A DNA stretch of 64,000 nucleotides from Pontibacter mucosus (GTDB lineage Bacteria > Bacteroidota > Bacteroidia > Cytophagales > Hymenobacteraceae): the NCBI RefSeq assembly GCF_003054055.1, contig NZ_QBKI01000006.1:248001-312000 (forward strand). The letters are read 5' to 3'. The stretch's first letter is position 1, and each line of letters opens with the position of its first letter. The notes under the pieces are model-generated. The model saw nothing but the letters and a program-made list of their open reading frames with translations. It did not search any database and was not told the origin of the DNA. The position numbers and the translations under genes were made by a program. Shown in pieces: positions 28,432-37,420 of the stretch.

Positions 28432-29775
28432 TTGAATTCTACAAGCCTCTCCTTTAAAGACACCTTTTTTATTGGTCTGTTGCTGTTTGCCGTTTTCTTC
28501 GGCGCTGGCAACCTGATTTTCCCTTTATCGCTTGGCCAGGCATCAGGCACTAATTTGTTACCAGCTATTCTGGGCTTTCTTGCCACTGGGGTTGGCTTGC
28601 CCCTGTTGGGAGTGATTGCCATCGGTGCTTCCAAAAACGAGGACGTTCAAACCATTTCGGCAAAGGTGCACCCACTCTTCGGTTTGATTTTCCCGGTTGT
28701 CATCTACCTGACTATCGGGCCGCTGTTTGCTGTACCCAGAACGGGCACCGTGTCCTACGAGATCGGGATTGCGCCCTTTTTGTCTGAGGACCTGAAAGCT
28801 TCCAGGCTCAGTATGCTCTGCTACACAGCTATCTACTTTTTCGTAACCTACTGGCTTTCGCTGAACCCTGGTAAGGTGGTGGACCGTATCGGCAAATTCC
28901 TGACGCCGGTGCTGCTGATCATACTCACGGTGCTGCTGGTTAAGAGCTTTGCCGATCCGCTGGGAGATTTTCAGGAGCCGTTGGTTGCCTATGAGGGCGC
29001 TCCCTTCTTCAAAGGATTTCAGGAAGGCTACCTGACCATGGATACGATCGGATCCTTCATCTTTGGCCTCATCGTTATCAACGCCATACGCGAAAAGGGC
29101 GTAACTAACCCAAGCCAGATTGCCAAAGTATGTACCATCGCAGCCATCATCGCTGCTACCGGGCTAGCCCTGGTATATATTGGCCTGGGCTATGCCGGCG
29201 CTACCAGCGTCGACACCCTGGGGCACCTGGAAAACGGAGGCCTTATCATCAGCCAGATTTCTCACCTGCAGTTCGGGGTGTATGGCAAGCTCTTACTTGG
29301 CACTGCCATTATTTTTGCCTGCCTTACCACCAGTGTTGGTCTGGTTGTAGCCTGCGCCAGCTTCTTCCGCAAAGTGCGCCCTACTGTTTCCTACAAAACC
29401 TATGTCATTGTGCTGTCCATTGTCAGTGCGCTGATTTCGAACGTGGGCCTGACGCAAATTATCTCGTTTTCAGTACCGGTGCTGGTTGCCATCTACCCTA
29501 CTGTTATCATCCTAATCATACTTACCCTGTTTGGGCCATTCCTAAAGAAAAGAAATGCCATTTATACTTTCGCCGTGCTGTTTGCAGGGGCAGTAAGTAT
29601 CGTGGACGGCCTGAACGCGGCTGGGCTTGGTTCAACCGCCCTCAACGATTTCCTGTCAACCTACCTTCCGCTGTTTAGCCTGGGCATGGGCTGGCTGCTG
29701 CCTGCCATAGTGGGAGGCCTTATTGGGTTTCTGGTTTCGCTGCGCCAGGGTAGCCTTGTGCTGGAGAAGGCATAA
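28432..29775 (+). CDS. brnQ: Branched-chain amino acid transporter BrnQ
   Basis: 447-residue inner-membrane carrier of the LIVCS family that imports leucine, isoleucine and valine with a cation. About twelve hydrophobic segments are visible, and the family signature FFGAGNLIFPLSLGQASG lies at 22-39. The frame starts with TTG at 28432; the family's N-terminus (KDTFFIGLLLFAVFFGAG) begins shortly after it, so the TTG is plausible. Spaced from the upstream gene by a terminator. Confidence 0.92.
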   Translation: MNSTSLSFKDTFFIGLLLFAVFFGAGNLIFPLSLGQASGTNLLPAILGFLATGVGLPLLGVIAIGASKNEDVQTISAKVHPLFGLIFPVVIYLTIGPLFAVPRTGTVSYEIGIAPFLSEDLKASRLSMLCYTAIYFFVTYWLSLNPGKVVDRIGKFLTPVLLIILTVLLVKSFADPLGDFQEPLVAYEGAPFFKGFQEGYLTMDTIGSFIFGLIVINAIREKGVTNPSQIAKVCTIAAIIAATGLALVYIGLGYAGATSVDTLGHLENGGLIISQISHLQFGVYGKLLLGTAIIFACLTTSVGLVVACASFFRKVRPTVSYKTYVIVLSIVSALISNVGLTQIISFSVPVLVAIYPTVIILIILTLFGPFLKKRNAIYTFAVLFAGAVSIVDGLNAAGLGSTALNDFLSTYLPLFSLGMGWLLPAIVGGLIGFLVSLRQGSLVLEKA

Positions 29776-29925
29776 CGTTAGCCTCTTTTTTCACGAACAC
29801 CCCGGCGATAAGCCCGTAAGCAATTAGAATCACTGCTCCCTGCTCTACCTGTACCAGCTTTAGTGGCCCGGCTATTTCCGGATAGCAGGCGCAGTTAAGG
29901 CAGGAGCTGTTTTTTGATTTTGTAG

Positions 29926-29933
29926 TAAATTTG
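29926..29933 (+). promoter_or_regulatory. Possible -7 box TAAATTTG
   Basis: Exact TAnnTTTG match only 16 bases before the ATG at 29950, giving a very short leader. Confidence 0.35.
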
Positions 29934-29949
29934 TGAATCTATACTTTGT

Positions 29950-30372
29950 ATGATACAAGAGCTCACAAATCCATTTGGTCGGGTATACTTAACCATCGAA
30001 ACGAACAGGGCTAACAGGTGGATCCATGTAAGGTGGATGGGGTATCTGACAGAAGATAACATTAAGAACGGCGCCAATGCCTATGTGCAGGCGCTGACTG
30101 TTGCAGGCTATAACTGTGTGCTGAACGACACCCGCCTGATTATCGGGGGCTGGGACCACTCGCTGGACTGGGTGCAGAATGAGTGGTCGCCCCAGGCTGC
30201 CAAAGCCGGGTTAAAGCACTTTGCCATGATAGCCACCCCCGAGACCTTCGGCGGGTCAACGGCTGATACCTTCCACAAAACCGCCAAGCTTTTCGAGACG
30301 AAGGTGTTTGACGACAGGAGCGACGCAGAAGCATGGCTCCGGCAATACTCGCTGGGCAAGCAGACCTCTTAA
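29950..30372 (+). CDS. STAS/SpoIIAA-like small protein
   Basis: 140 residues, cytoplasmic. The pattern LTIETNRANRWIHVRWMGYLTEDNIKNGANAYVQAL ... NCVLNDTRLIIG resembles the SpoIIAA-like/STAS proteins found in Cytophagales, which are taken to be regulatory or lipid-binding. No catalytic residues. Not linked to an anti-sigma factor here. Assignment is by overall pattern only. Confidence 0.5.
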   Translation: MIQELTNPFGRVYLTIETNRANRWIHVRWMGYLTEDNIKNGANAYVQALTVAGYNCVLNDTRLIIGGWDHSLDWVQNEWSPQAAKAGLKHFAMIATPETFGGSTADTFHKTAKLFETKVFDDRSDAEAWLRQYSLGKQTS

Positions 30373-30433
30373 TTTTTTGCGCTGCCAGCTAAGTTCACCG
30401 CAAAGTATAACCACCGGCACTTGCACAACCCGC

Positions 30434-30464
30434 ATTGGATAGCCCGGCTATTCCCGTACCTTTG
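30434..30464 (+). promoter_or_regulatory. Promoter of the pseudouridine synthase gene (ATTG-N19-TACCTTTG)
   Basis: ATTG at 30434-30437 and TACCTTTG at 30457-30464 are spaced by 19 bases, fitting the TTTG/TAnnTTTG consensus with one mismatch in the -33 box. Confidence 0.6.
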
Positions 30465-30548
30465 CAGGGTTTATTCCCCTGACAAGTGTTTGCTAAATTG
30501 GCGGGGATTTATACCTTACAAAGTACCTAACTGAAGCCGGGCGCGCCT

Positions 30549-31523
30549 ATGGAACCCAAACGACTCAACAAATTTATCAGCGACGCAGGCTACTGCTCCC
30601 GCCGCGAGGCCGACAAGCTCATTGAACAAGGCCGCGTAACCGTGAACGGGAAACAACCGGAGGTAGGCACTAGGGTAACAGCCCGCGACAAAGTACGCGT
30701 GGACGGGAACCTGCTGGAAGTGGATGCCGTGGAACCGGTATACCTGCTGCTCAACAAGCCGCCCGGCATCGAAACCACCACCGACACCTCGCAGAAGGAC
30801 AACATCATCAGCTTCACCAATTACCCGGAGCGCATTTTCCCGGTGGGCCGCCTGGATAAGGACTCCGAGGGGCTTATCATCCTGACCAACAACGGCGACA
30901 TCGTCAACAAGATCCTGCGGGCCGGCAACAACCACGAGAAGGAGTACATTGTAACGGTGGACAAGCCCATCAACCAGAGCTTTGTAGAGCGGATGAGCAA
31001 CGGGGTGCCTATACTTGGCGTGAACACCCGGAAGTGCTTTGTAGAGCAGTTGGGATCCACCAAGTTCCGGATTATACTTACCCAGGGCATGAACCGCCAG
31101 ATCCGGCGCATGTGCGAGGCGCTGGGCTACGAAGTGCAGACCCTGCAGCGCACCCGTATCATGCATTTGTCGCTGGCGAAGATTCCGCTGGGCCAGTGGC
31201 GCAATATGACCGATGCCGAGGTGGCCGAGATGATGCGCCTGGTAGAGCGGTCTTCTAAAACGGGGGAAGAGCCAGGCGCTAAGAAAGCGGCCTCCGGGAC
31301 CGCCCCCTCCAAGCCCAAAAGCAGCAAGCCACGCAGCAGCTCCTCCACGAGCAGGCCAGGCAAACAGAGTAGCAGCCCCAGAAGTGGCAAAAGCGCTGCT
31401 GCCGGCAAGCCAGGCAAATCGAAAAGCTCTGGCAGTGCCAGAGGCGCGCGCGGGGCGGCCAAAAGCGGAAGCAGCGCCGGCCGGGGCCGTACCTCCGCAG
31501 GGAAAGGTGGCAGAAGGCGCTAA
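30549..31523 (+). CDS. rluF: 23S rRNA pseudouridine synthase, RluF-like, with basic tail
   Basis: Isomerises a uridine in 23S rRNA. 324 residues: an S4 RNA-binding domain (RLNKFISDAGYCSRREADKLI, about 4-60), then the RsuA/RluB/E/F catalytic domain with GRLDKDSEGL near 98-107 (catalytic Asp101) and GMNRQIRRMCEALGY near 180-194. From about residue 240 a low-complexity tail rich in Ser, Lys, Gly and Arg follows, absent from E. coli RluF and probably RNA-binding. A near-identical N-terminus begins the next gene, so the pair arose by tandem duplication. RluF is preferred to RluB or RluE by motif wording only. Confidence 0.85.
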   Translation: MEPKRLNKFISDAGYCSRREADKLIEQGRVTVNGKQPEVGTRVTARDKVRVDGNLLEVDAVEPVYLLLNKPPGIETTTDTSQKDNIISFTNYPERIFPVGRLDKDSEGLIILTNNGDIVNKILRAGNNHEKEYIVTVDKPINQSFVERMSNGVPILGVNTRKCFVEQLGSTKFRIILTQGMNRQIRRMCEALGYEVQTLQRTRIMHLSLAKIPLGQWRNMTDAEVAEMMRLVERSSKTGEEPGAKKAASGTAPSKPKSSKPRSSSSTSRPGKQSSSPRSGKSAAAGKPGKSKSSGSARGARGAAKSGSSAGRGRTSAGKGGRRR

Positions 31524-31672
31524 GCTCCTTTATCAACAACTTTAAGTGGTCACTTCCGGTGCGGCATAGGTAAAGCAAAGCTTTTCCCGTAAGTTTGTTC
31601 TCCCAAAACGGCGTAACCAAAGCGGGCAGAACGCACTACATATATACCTGCCCTAAAACGCCACCACATACC

Positions 31673-32707
31673 ATGGAACCAAAACGATTAAATAAATTTA
31701 TCAGCGACTCGGGCTTTTGCTCCCGCCGCGAGGCTGACCGGCTGATTGAGGAAGAACGCGTGACGGTAAACGGCAAACTGCCGGAGCCCGGCATGAAGGT
31801 TTCCGCCAAAGACAAAGTGCGTATAGACGACCAGCTGCTGACCGTGCGGGAGGAGGAGCCGGTGTTTTTGCTCCTCAACAAGCCATCCGGCATGTCGGCC
31901 ACGGCCGATATGGGCGTGCGCGACAACGTGGTGCGGGCCATCAACTACCCGGCCTCCCTGCAGCCCATCGGCCACCTGGACCGCGACGCAGAGGGCGTGC
32001 TTTTCCTGAGCAACGACAGCGAGCTGGTACGCAAAATAACGAAGGCCGATAACAAGTATGAGAAGGAGTACATCGTTACGGTAGACAAGCTCATCAGCCA
32101 GGACTTTATTGCCAAACTGATTGGCGGGGGCGAATCGGAGAGCGGCGAAAAGCTGCAGAAAACCTTTATTGCCAAGGAGGGATCCACCCGTTTTAGAATC
32201 ATACTCAGGCCCAACACCAACCACAACATTAAAAGGATGTGCGAGGATTTGGGGTATAAAGTAGTGCACCTGCAGCGGGTAAGGATAGAGAATTTTACGC
32301 TGGCCAAACTCCCGAACGGCCACTGGCGCAAGCTTAGCCCCGCCGAGGTGGAAACCCTGGCAAGTATAACCAGCAGCCGTGGCAGCAAAAGCCAGACGGC
32401 AGCTTTTTCTGAAAAAAGCGGTGGCAGAGACGGGAAGAGCCGGCCTAAAACCTTTGAAGGAAGCGGCCCGCGCCTTGGCAAAAGCAAACCAGGTGGCAGC
32501 ACTGCCAAAAGAACGGCAGGCCCTAAAGCAGGCGGTGGCCCAGGAAGCTCCTACGGAAGCGGTACTAGCGGCAGAAAAAGCAGCCCCGGCAAAGGTCCCA
32601 CCAAAACAGGTGGCAGAGGTGGCGCCTCGGGCACTAGCGCCCCTACCAGAAAAAGCACTACAGGTAAGGCCCCCGCTCCCAAAGGCCGCAGCGGAAGAAC
32701 CCGCTAA
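31673..32707 (+). CDS. Second RluF-like pseudouridine synthase, diverged paralogue
   Basis: 344 residues. The frame is open 26 codons further upstream, but the ATG at 31673 aligns with the start of the preceding paralogue (MEPKRLNKFISD) and is chosen. The S4 domain is kept. The catalytic motif reads GHLDRDAEGVL, with Asp kept but Arg changed to His, and the later motif NTNHNIKRMCEDLGY lacks the usual GMNRQIRR. These changes suggest a different uridine target or reduced activity. A Gly/Ser/Lys-rich tail of about 100 residues follows. It ends in an AAGTAT tandem and a terminator. Confidence 0.85.
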   Translation: MEPKRLNKFISDSGFCSRREADRLIEEERVTVNGKLPEPGMKVSAKDKVRIDDQLLTVREEEPVFLLLNKPSGMSATADMGVRDNVVRAINYPASLQPIGHLDRDAEGVLFLSNDSELVRKITKADNKYEKEYIVTVDKLISQDFIAKLIGGGESESGEKLQKTFIAKEGSTRFRIILRPNTNHNIKRMCEDLGYKVVHLQRVRIENFTLAKLPNGHWRKLSPAEVETLASITSSRGSKSQTAAFSEKSGGRDGKSRPKTFEGSGPRLGKSKPGGSTAKRTAGPKAGGGPGSSYGSGTSGRKSSPGKGPTKTGGRGGASGTSAPTRKSTTGKAPAPKGRSGRTR

Positions 32708-32730
32708 GTATAAGTATAAGTATAAAGTAT
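32706..32730 (+). repeat. AAGTAT tandem repeat
   Basis: Three perfect AAGTAT units (32706-32723) and a fourth after one extra A. The first unit overlaps the stop codon of the preceding gene. Confidence 0.9.
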
Positions 32731-32780
32731 AAAACACGCAGCCCCTGCTACACCAAAATATAGTAGGGGCTGCGTGTTTT
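32731..32780. terminator. 20-bp hairpin terminator
   Basis: Arms 32731-32750 and 32761-32780 pair with a single G-T wobble (AAAACACGCAGCCCCT type). It lies between converging genes. Confidence 0.85.
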
Positions 32781-32781
32781 A

Positions 32782-32837
32782 TAACTCTCTAACTTTCTAA
32801 CTCTTTAACTTTCTGACTCTCTAACTCCTCAACTCTC
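32782..32837. repeat. Octamer tandem array at the 3' end of the pirin gene
   Basis: Seven units of period 8, consensus TAACTCTC on the plus strand (GAGAGTTA in the pirin sense direction). The array overlaps the last codons and stop of the pirin gene. The same octamer array follows the TonB receptor gene at 51750-51805. Confidence 0.85.
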
Positions 32838-33683
32838 CCAGCTTCCCATTTTGCCGGCCTGGTAATCGCGGAAAGCTTGGTGGATTTCCGCTTCTGTGTT
32901 CATAACGAAGGGACCGTGCGCCACCACCGGCTCGTTGTACGGTAAGGCATGGCCAAAGAGGATATAGCTATCTTCCAACGCCTCTACCTCTACCTGCTCC
33001 CCTTCATTGGTGAACTCCACCAGGTGCAGTTTCTCTACTGTATCGCCGTTTACATTTACCGAGCCGCGCACCACGTAGAAAAAGATGTTGCGTGCCGCCT
33101 CTACCGAAGTAACGAAGGAACCGCCGTGCTGCATTTCTATACTTGCCATGTGGATGTCGCTCAGCGATGGAATTGGCCCCTTGGTGCCGCGCCAGTTGCC
33201 GGAGATCACATTCACTTTTACTTTGCCTTCATCCTCACTTACAACAGGTATACTTTCCTTTTGCAGCCCGATGTACTTCGGATCCGTCATTTTATACCTG
33301 GCAGGCAGGTTAAACCAGAGCTGCAGAATCTCCATCGAGCCACCCTCCTGCTTAAATTTTTCAGAGGATACCTCCGCATGAATCAAGCCACGCCCGGCTG
33401 TCATCCACTGCACGCCGCCGGCCTCAATCACATCCTTCCCGCCACCAGTATCTTGGTGCATAATGTCGCCATCAAGTATAAACGTGAGCGTTTCGAAGCC
33501 CCGGTGCGGGTGTGGCCCGAAGGGCAGGCCCTGGTTGCCCGGCTGGTATACCTGCGGACCGTGGTGGTTCAGAAACAGGAAGGGGTCGATGTAGTTGACA
33601 GTGTTGGTGGGTAGAGCCCGGTAGGTTACCAGGTCAGCAATGGGAGCGCTAATGGCTTTGTGTTTCTTTTTGATTTTCCTCAT
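32829..33683 (-). CDS. Pirin family protein
   Basis: 284 residues forming two cupin barrels. The metal site is visible in GPHPHRGFETLTF (about 56-68) with further ligands in HAEVSSE and the RGLIHAE loop near 99-105. Bacterial pirins are iron-binding proteins, some with quercetinase activity and some interacting with metabolic enzymes; the target here is unknown. The C-terminal cupin keeps HGPFVMNTEAEIHQA. The 3' end overlaps an octamer repeat array. Confidence 0.9.
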   Translation of the reverse strand: MRKIKKKHKAISAPIADLVTYRALPTNTVNYIDPFLFLNHHGPQVYQPGNQGLPFGPHPHRGFETLTFILDGDIMHQDTGGGKDVIEAGGVQWMTAGRGLIHAEVSSEKFKQEGGSMEILQLWFNLPARYKMTDPKYIGLQKESIPVVSEDEGKVKVNVISGNWRGTKGPIPSLSDIHMASIEMQHGGSFVTSVEAARNIFFYVVRGSVNVNGDTVEKLHLVEFTNEGEQVEVEALEDSYILFGHALPYNEPVVAHGPFVMNTEAEIHQAFRDYQAGKMGSWES

Positions 33684-34016
33684 CAGATTCTTTCATGTAG
33701 GTACACTAAAGTATAAACCAAAGCAACGGGGTACAAGTTATGCGGGATTTATACTTTGCGGAAGCTTAATTCAGCGAGTGGATGAATGCTTATACCTTGG
33801 TATACCCATTCCACTGCCCTTCTTATATGCTAATACTGTTTCATTCTCTTTTTTGTCATCCTGTAAGGATCCTGGTAGCGAGTAGTATAGGTTTAACCTC
33901 CCTTCCAACAGGTTTCTTAACAGAATGACAAATGGTTTGGATTTATTGAAAGCAGAGTGAAACAGCCCCACTTCTTAAATGGCGATGGCCTGATACAGCG
34001 CCTCTTTTATACTTGC
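33684..34016. other. Intergenic region with a TCATCCTG-AAGGATCC element
   Basis: No gene seen. A short sequence around 33856-33878 (TTGTCATCCTGTAAGGATCC) matches TTGTTATCCTGAAAGGATCT at 40348-40367, so it is a small dispersed repeat. Several AAGTATA words lie near the pirin start. Confidence 0.45.
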
Positions 34017-34904
34017 TTAATTAGAAGCAAACAAATCGGAAGACAGGTAGCGGTCGCCGCGGTCGCAGATGATGCAGACTACTACGCCTTCGTCCAGTTC
34101 TTCTATCAGCTTGGTAGCCACATGCACCGCACCGCCGCTGCTCATGCCGGCAAACACACCCTCCTCCCTGGCCAACCGTCGGGTCATGGCTGTGGCTTCG
34201 TCCTGGCTTACATCGATGATGCGGTCCACACGCTCGGGTTCAAAAATCTTGGGCAGGTACGCCTCCGGCCAGCGCCGGATACCCGGGATCTGCGATCCCT
34301 CCACAGGCTGAGCCCCTACAATCTGCACCTGCGGGTTCTGCTGTTTCAGGTAGCGCGACACGCCCATGATCGTACCCGTCGTCCCCATGGAAGAAACAAA
34401 GTGCGTTACCTCCCCACCGGTGTCGCGCCAGATCTCAGGGCCTGTGGTGCGCACATGTGCCAGGTAATTATCGGGGTTGCCAAACTGGTTCAGCACCAGG
34501 TATCCACCCTGCTCCACCTGCTCCGCCACATAGTCTATCGCCCCTTCCATCGATTTTTCGGCGGGCGTAAGTATAACCTTGGCCCCGAAGGCCTCCATCG
34601 TCTGCACCCGCTCTTTGGTGGCGCTGGCAGGCATCACCAACTCAATTTCCACTTCAAACAACCTGGCAATCATAGCCAGGGCAATGCCGGTGTTGCCGCT
34701 GGTGGCCTCAATCAACTTCATGCCGGGCTTTAGCTCCCCACGGTCCAGCGCCCCTTTAATCATGCTATAAGCAGCCCTGTCTTTCACGCTGCCGCCGGGG
34801 TTGTTGCCCTCCAGTTTGGCAAGCAGTTTAACGCTTGGTTTTGGGTTGATTTGGGTGAGCTCCACCAGCGGAGTGTTGCCTATAAAGTCGAGTAGTTTAG
34901 CCAT
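34017..34904 (-). CDS. cysM: Cysteine synthase, CysM type
   Basis: PLP enzyme joining O-acetylserine with sulfide or thiosulfate. At 295 residues the PLP lysine is K41 in EGNNPGGSVKDRAA, the asparagine loop EATSGNTGIA is near 64-73, and the glycine-rich phosphate loop SSMGTTGTIMG is near 167-177. The wording EGNNPGGSVKDR and the short C-terminus favour CysM over CysK. It stands alone. Confidence 0.9.
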   Translation of the reverse strand: MAKLLDFIGNTPLVELTQINPKPSVKLLAKLEGNNPGGSVKDRAAYSMIKGALDRGELKPGMKLIEATSGNTGIALAMIARLFEVEIELVMPASATKERVQTMEAFGAKVILTPAEKSMEGAIDYVAEQVEQGGYLVLNQFGNPDNYLAHVRTTGPEIWRDTGGEVTHFVSSMGTTGTIMGVSRYLKQQNPQVQIVGAQPVEGSQIPGIRRWPEAYLPKIFEPERVDRIIDVSQDEATAMTRRLAREEGVFAGMSSGGAVHVATKLIEELDEGVVVCIICDRGDRYLSSDLFASN

Positions 34905-35023
34905 TGCTTTGTTTGTATCAGCAGGAAAACCATCAACCGGTGCAATGGTTCACACAAGTTTTCTACCGGTAAGGAGATACCCTGGTTATACTTTAAAAGG
35001 GTGCTGCTTTGAAACTAGCAGCC

Positions 35024-35710
35024 TTAAGGTTGCTTTTTCAGTAGGTTCAGCAGTTCTTCGGCAACGCCCTCTGAGGAGGCCGGGTTCTGGCCCGTAATCA
35101 GCAGCCCGTCGCGAACCACATGAGGCTGCCAGTCGTCCACCTTAGAGTATATACCGCCGAGCTCCTGCAACTCGTCCTCCACCAAAAAAGGCACGACCTC
35201 GCTCAGCTTCACGGCCTCCTCCTCGGAGTTGGTGAAGCCAGTTACCTTTTTGCCTTTTACCAGTGGTTCCCCGTTGGCATTTCTGGCCTTGGTAAGTACC
35301 GCCGGGGCGTGGCAAACGGCCGCCACAGGCTTCTTCTGCTTGGCGAAACTCTCAATCAGCCTGATGGATTCCTCGTTGTTAGTCAGGTCCCAGAGCGGAC
35401 CGTGGCCTCCCGGATAAAACACGGCATCAAACTCGTCCGCATTCACCTCGCTTAGCTTTCTGGTGTTCTGCATCTTCTCCAGCAGTTCTGTATCCTGGTA
35501 GTAGCGCTTGGTGGCGTCGGTTTGGGCACCGGGCGCCTCGCTGCTGGGGTCAATGGGGGGCTGCCCTCCTTCCGGCGACGCCAGGACTACCTCAACACCC
35601 GCATCGGTCAGCACATAGTAAGGCGCGGCAAATTCTTCCACCCAAAAGCCGGTCTTCTTGCCGGTAGTACCCAGTTCTGCGTGGGATGTCAATACAAATA
35701 ATACTTTCAT
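35024..35710 (-). CDS. DJ-1/PfpI family protein (Hsp31-like class I amidotransferase fold)
   Basis: 228 residues. The nucleophile Cys is in VAAVCHAPAVL near 132-142, with the acidic partner in FYPGGHGPLWDL near 89-100 and GFWVEEFAAPYYVL near 21-34. This layout fits the Hsp31/HchA-like branch, whose members act as glyoxalase III, deglycase or chaperone. Likely protects against reactive aldehydes. Separate transcription unit from cysM. Confidence 0.85.
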   Translation of the reverse strand: MKVLFVLTSHAELGTTGKKTGFWVEEFAAPYYVLTDAGVEVVLASPEGGQPPIDPSSEAPGAQTDATKRYYQDTELLEKMQNTRKLSEVNADEFDAVFYPGGHGPLWDLTNNEESIRLIESFAKQKKPVAAVCHAPAVLTKARNANGEPLVKGKKVTGFTNSEEEAVKLSEVVPFLVEDELQELGGIYSKVDDWQPHVVRDGLLITGQNPASSEGVAEELLNLLKKQP

Positions 35711-35789
35711 AGCTTGTTTATTAGTGGTTACTAGGCCTGTTTATACGTTGTTACCTTAGTCGTTGGTCATCCTCGCCAGAGCTATACTT

Positions 35790-37097
35790 TTACCGGGCGG
35801 TCACGCGCCATACGGTGTTGCCATCATCGTCGGCTACCAGGAGCGAGCCATCGGGCAGCTCGGCCACGCAAGCGGGACGGCCGTATACTTCGTTCTTTGC
35901 CGCATCCGCTATAAAACCGGTCAGGAAATCCTCGTAGCTTCCGGTAGGCCTGCCATTCTGGAACGGCACGAATACCACTTTGTAGCCGGAAAACTCGCTG
36001 CGGTTCCAGGAGCCGTGCTGGCCTACGAAAGCGCCGTTTCTATACTTCTCCGGAAACTTGTTGCCCTTGTAAAATGCCAGCCCCAGGGAGGACGTATGGG
36101 AGCCCAGCGGCAGATCCGGCACGATTGTTTTCTGAACCAGGTCAGGCCGCTCGCCTTTGCGGCGCGGGTCTTCGTTCTGCCCGAAGTAGGCATACGGCCA
36201 GCCATAGAAACCGCCTTCCTGCACGCTGGTTAGGTAGTCGGGCACCAGGTCATCGCCCAGGTTGTCGCGTTCGTTGACGGCTGTCCAGAGGGTGTTGGAG
36301 CCGGGAGCCCAGTCCATGCCCACCGGGTTGCGCAAACCGCCGGCGTAAATGCGCTCGCCGCTGCCATCCGGGTTAATCTCAAGTATAGCAGCCCGTCGCT
36401 CCTCTTCCTGCATGCCATACTCGCCTACGTTGCTGGCAGAGCCTACTGATACATAAATCTTGGAACCGTCCGGGCGGGCAATCAGGTTACGCGTCCAGTG
36501 GTGGTTATAGCCGCCAGCCGGCAGGTTCAGAATCTTCTCCCCTTGCCCTGTAATTTTGGTCTGGCCCGCCTTGTAGGAATAGCGCAGCAGCCCGTCGGTA
36601 TTGGCCACGTAGAAATAGTTGTTGAGCACCAGCATGCCGTAGGGCTGATTCAGGCCCGTCAGAAACACCTCGCGCAGCTCGGGTTTGCCATCGTTGTTCG
36701 TATCACGGAAAATGGTTATTTGGTTGGCGCTCTTCTCCTTATCATCCGACTCCACCACAAAAATATCGTTGTTAGGGGCCACGTAGATGTAGCGCGGGTG
36801 TTTCAGGTCGCCGGCAAATTTGGTAACGGTAAAACCAGCCGGTGCAGTTGGGGTTTTGCCCGCCGGCCAGCCAATGGCTTTGCTTCTTTTCTCGGCACGG
36901 TGCGTGGTATCCGGTGACGGCAGCTGCACGTTGGCATTGTTTTGATGCAATAGGGAGTCAGTGGATCCGGTGGCACCAGCTACTGCCGTGGTATCAGAGT
37001 CTCCTTCCTCCACCGTCCGTGCGGACTCGGAGCAGCTGAATAAGGTTATACTTCCAAGCAAGGCTACCAGCAAAACGTATAGATGCGTTATTTTCAT
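35790..37097 (-). CDS. PQQ-dependent sugar dehydrogenase-like (sorbosone dehydrogenase) lipoprotein
   Basis: 435 residues. Lipoprotein signal with lipobox LFSC near residue 22, then an acidic/Ser/Thr linker, then a six-bladed propeller with repeats such as HPRYIYVAPNNDIFVVES and NHHWTRNLIARPDGSKIYVSVGS, GLRNPVGMDWAPGSNTLW, and the terminal DGSLLVADDDGNTVWRV. These match the YliI/L-sorbosone dehydrogenase group, which may use PQQ. No PQQ synthesis gene is in the window, so whether it is loaded with cofactor is open. Confidence 0.85.
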   Translation of the reverse strand: MKITHLYVLLVALLGSITLFSCSESARTVEEGDSDTTAVAGATGSTDSLLHQNNANVQLPSPDTTHRAEKRSKAIGWPAGKTPTAPAGFTVTKFAGDLKHPRYIYVAPNNDIFVVESDDKEKSANQITIFRDTNNDGKPELREVFLTGLNQPYGMLVLNNYFYVANTDGLLRYSYKAGQTKITGQGEKILNLPAGGYNHHWTRNLIARPDGSKIYVSVGSASNVGEYGMQEEERRAAILEINPDGSGERIYAGGLRNPVGMDWAPGSNTLWTAVNERDNLGDDLVPDYLTSVQEGGFYGWPYAYFGQNEDPRRKGERPDLVQKTIVPDLPLGSHTSSLGLAFYKGNKFPEKYRNGAFVGQHGSWNRSEFSGYKVVFVPFQNGRPTGSYEDFLTGFIADAAKNEVYGRPACVAELPDGSLLVADDDGNTVWRVTAR

Positions 37098-37420
37098 AGT
37101 CAGGTTAGTTGTTTGGTTTTTTTAGGTAATTCCTATAAGGCGTGTTTGCCTTAGCGATAAAAATCACATTATTTTTAATCCGTCTGGAGGAAGCCAGGCA
37201 AGGAAGCAGCTGTCATTTTACCCACGCTCTGTAGGCCTTCAAAGGCACACCATCTCCCCTGACGCATTTTCCGGAAAGCCAATTCCTGCTGCCTTTTTAC
37301 ACTCGTATACTGTAGTGACAATCAATTATTTATTGCACCTTAACCAGTCGTATTGGCAGCACCCCCATCCCCCAAGCCCATTGCTGTGTTAGGGTGCATG
37401 TTTAAAAAAGGGAGGCCGAT
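37098..37420. other. Intergenic region between divergent genes
   Basis: About 320 bases with no ORF, repeat or clear promoter box that I can support. A small Shine-Dalgarno-like GGAGG occurs at 37411-37415 before the next ATG. Confidence 0.4.

Noticed and set aside
31595-31672. Upstream start for the second pseudouridine synthase
   Set aside because: The extra 26 residues have no match in the paralogue; ATG 31673 aligns exactly with the paralogue's start.
32782-32837. CRISPR-like array
   Set aside because: Period is 8 bases with no spacers, and no cas genes are near.
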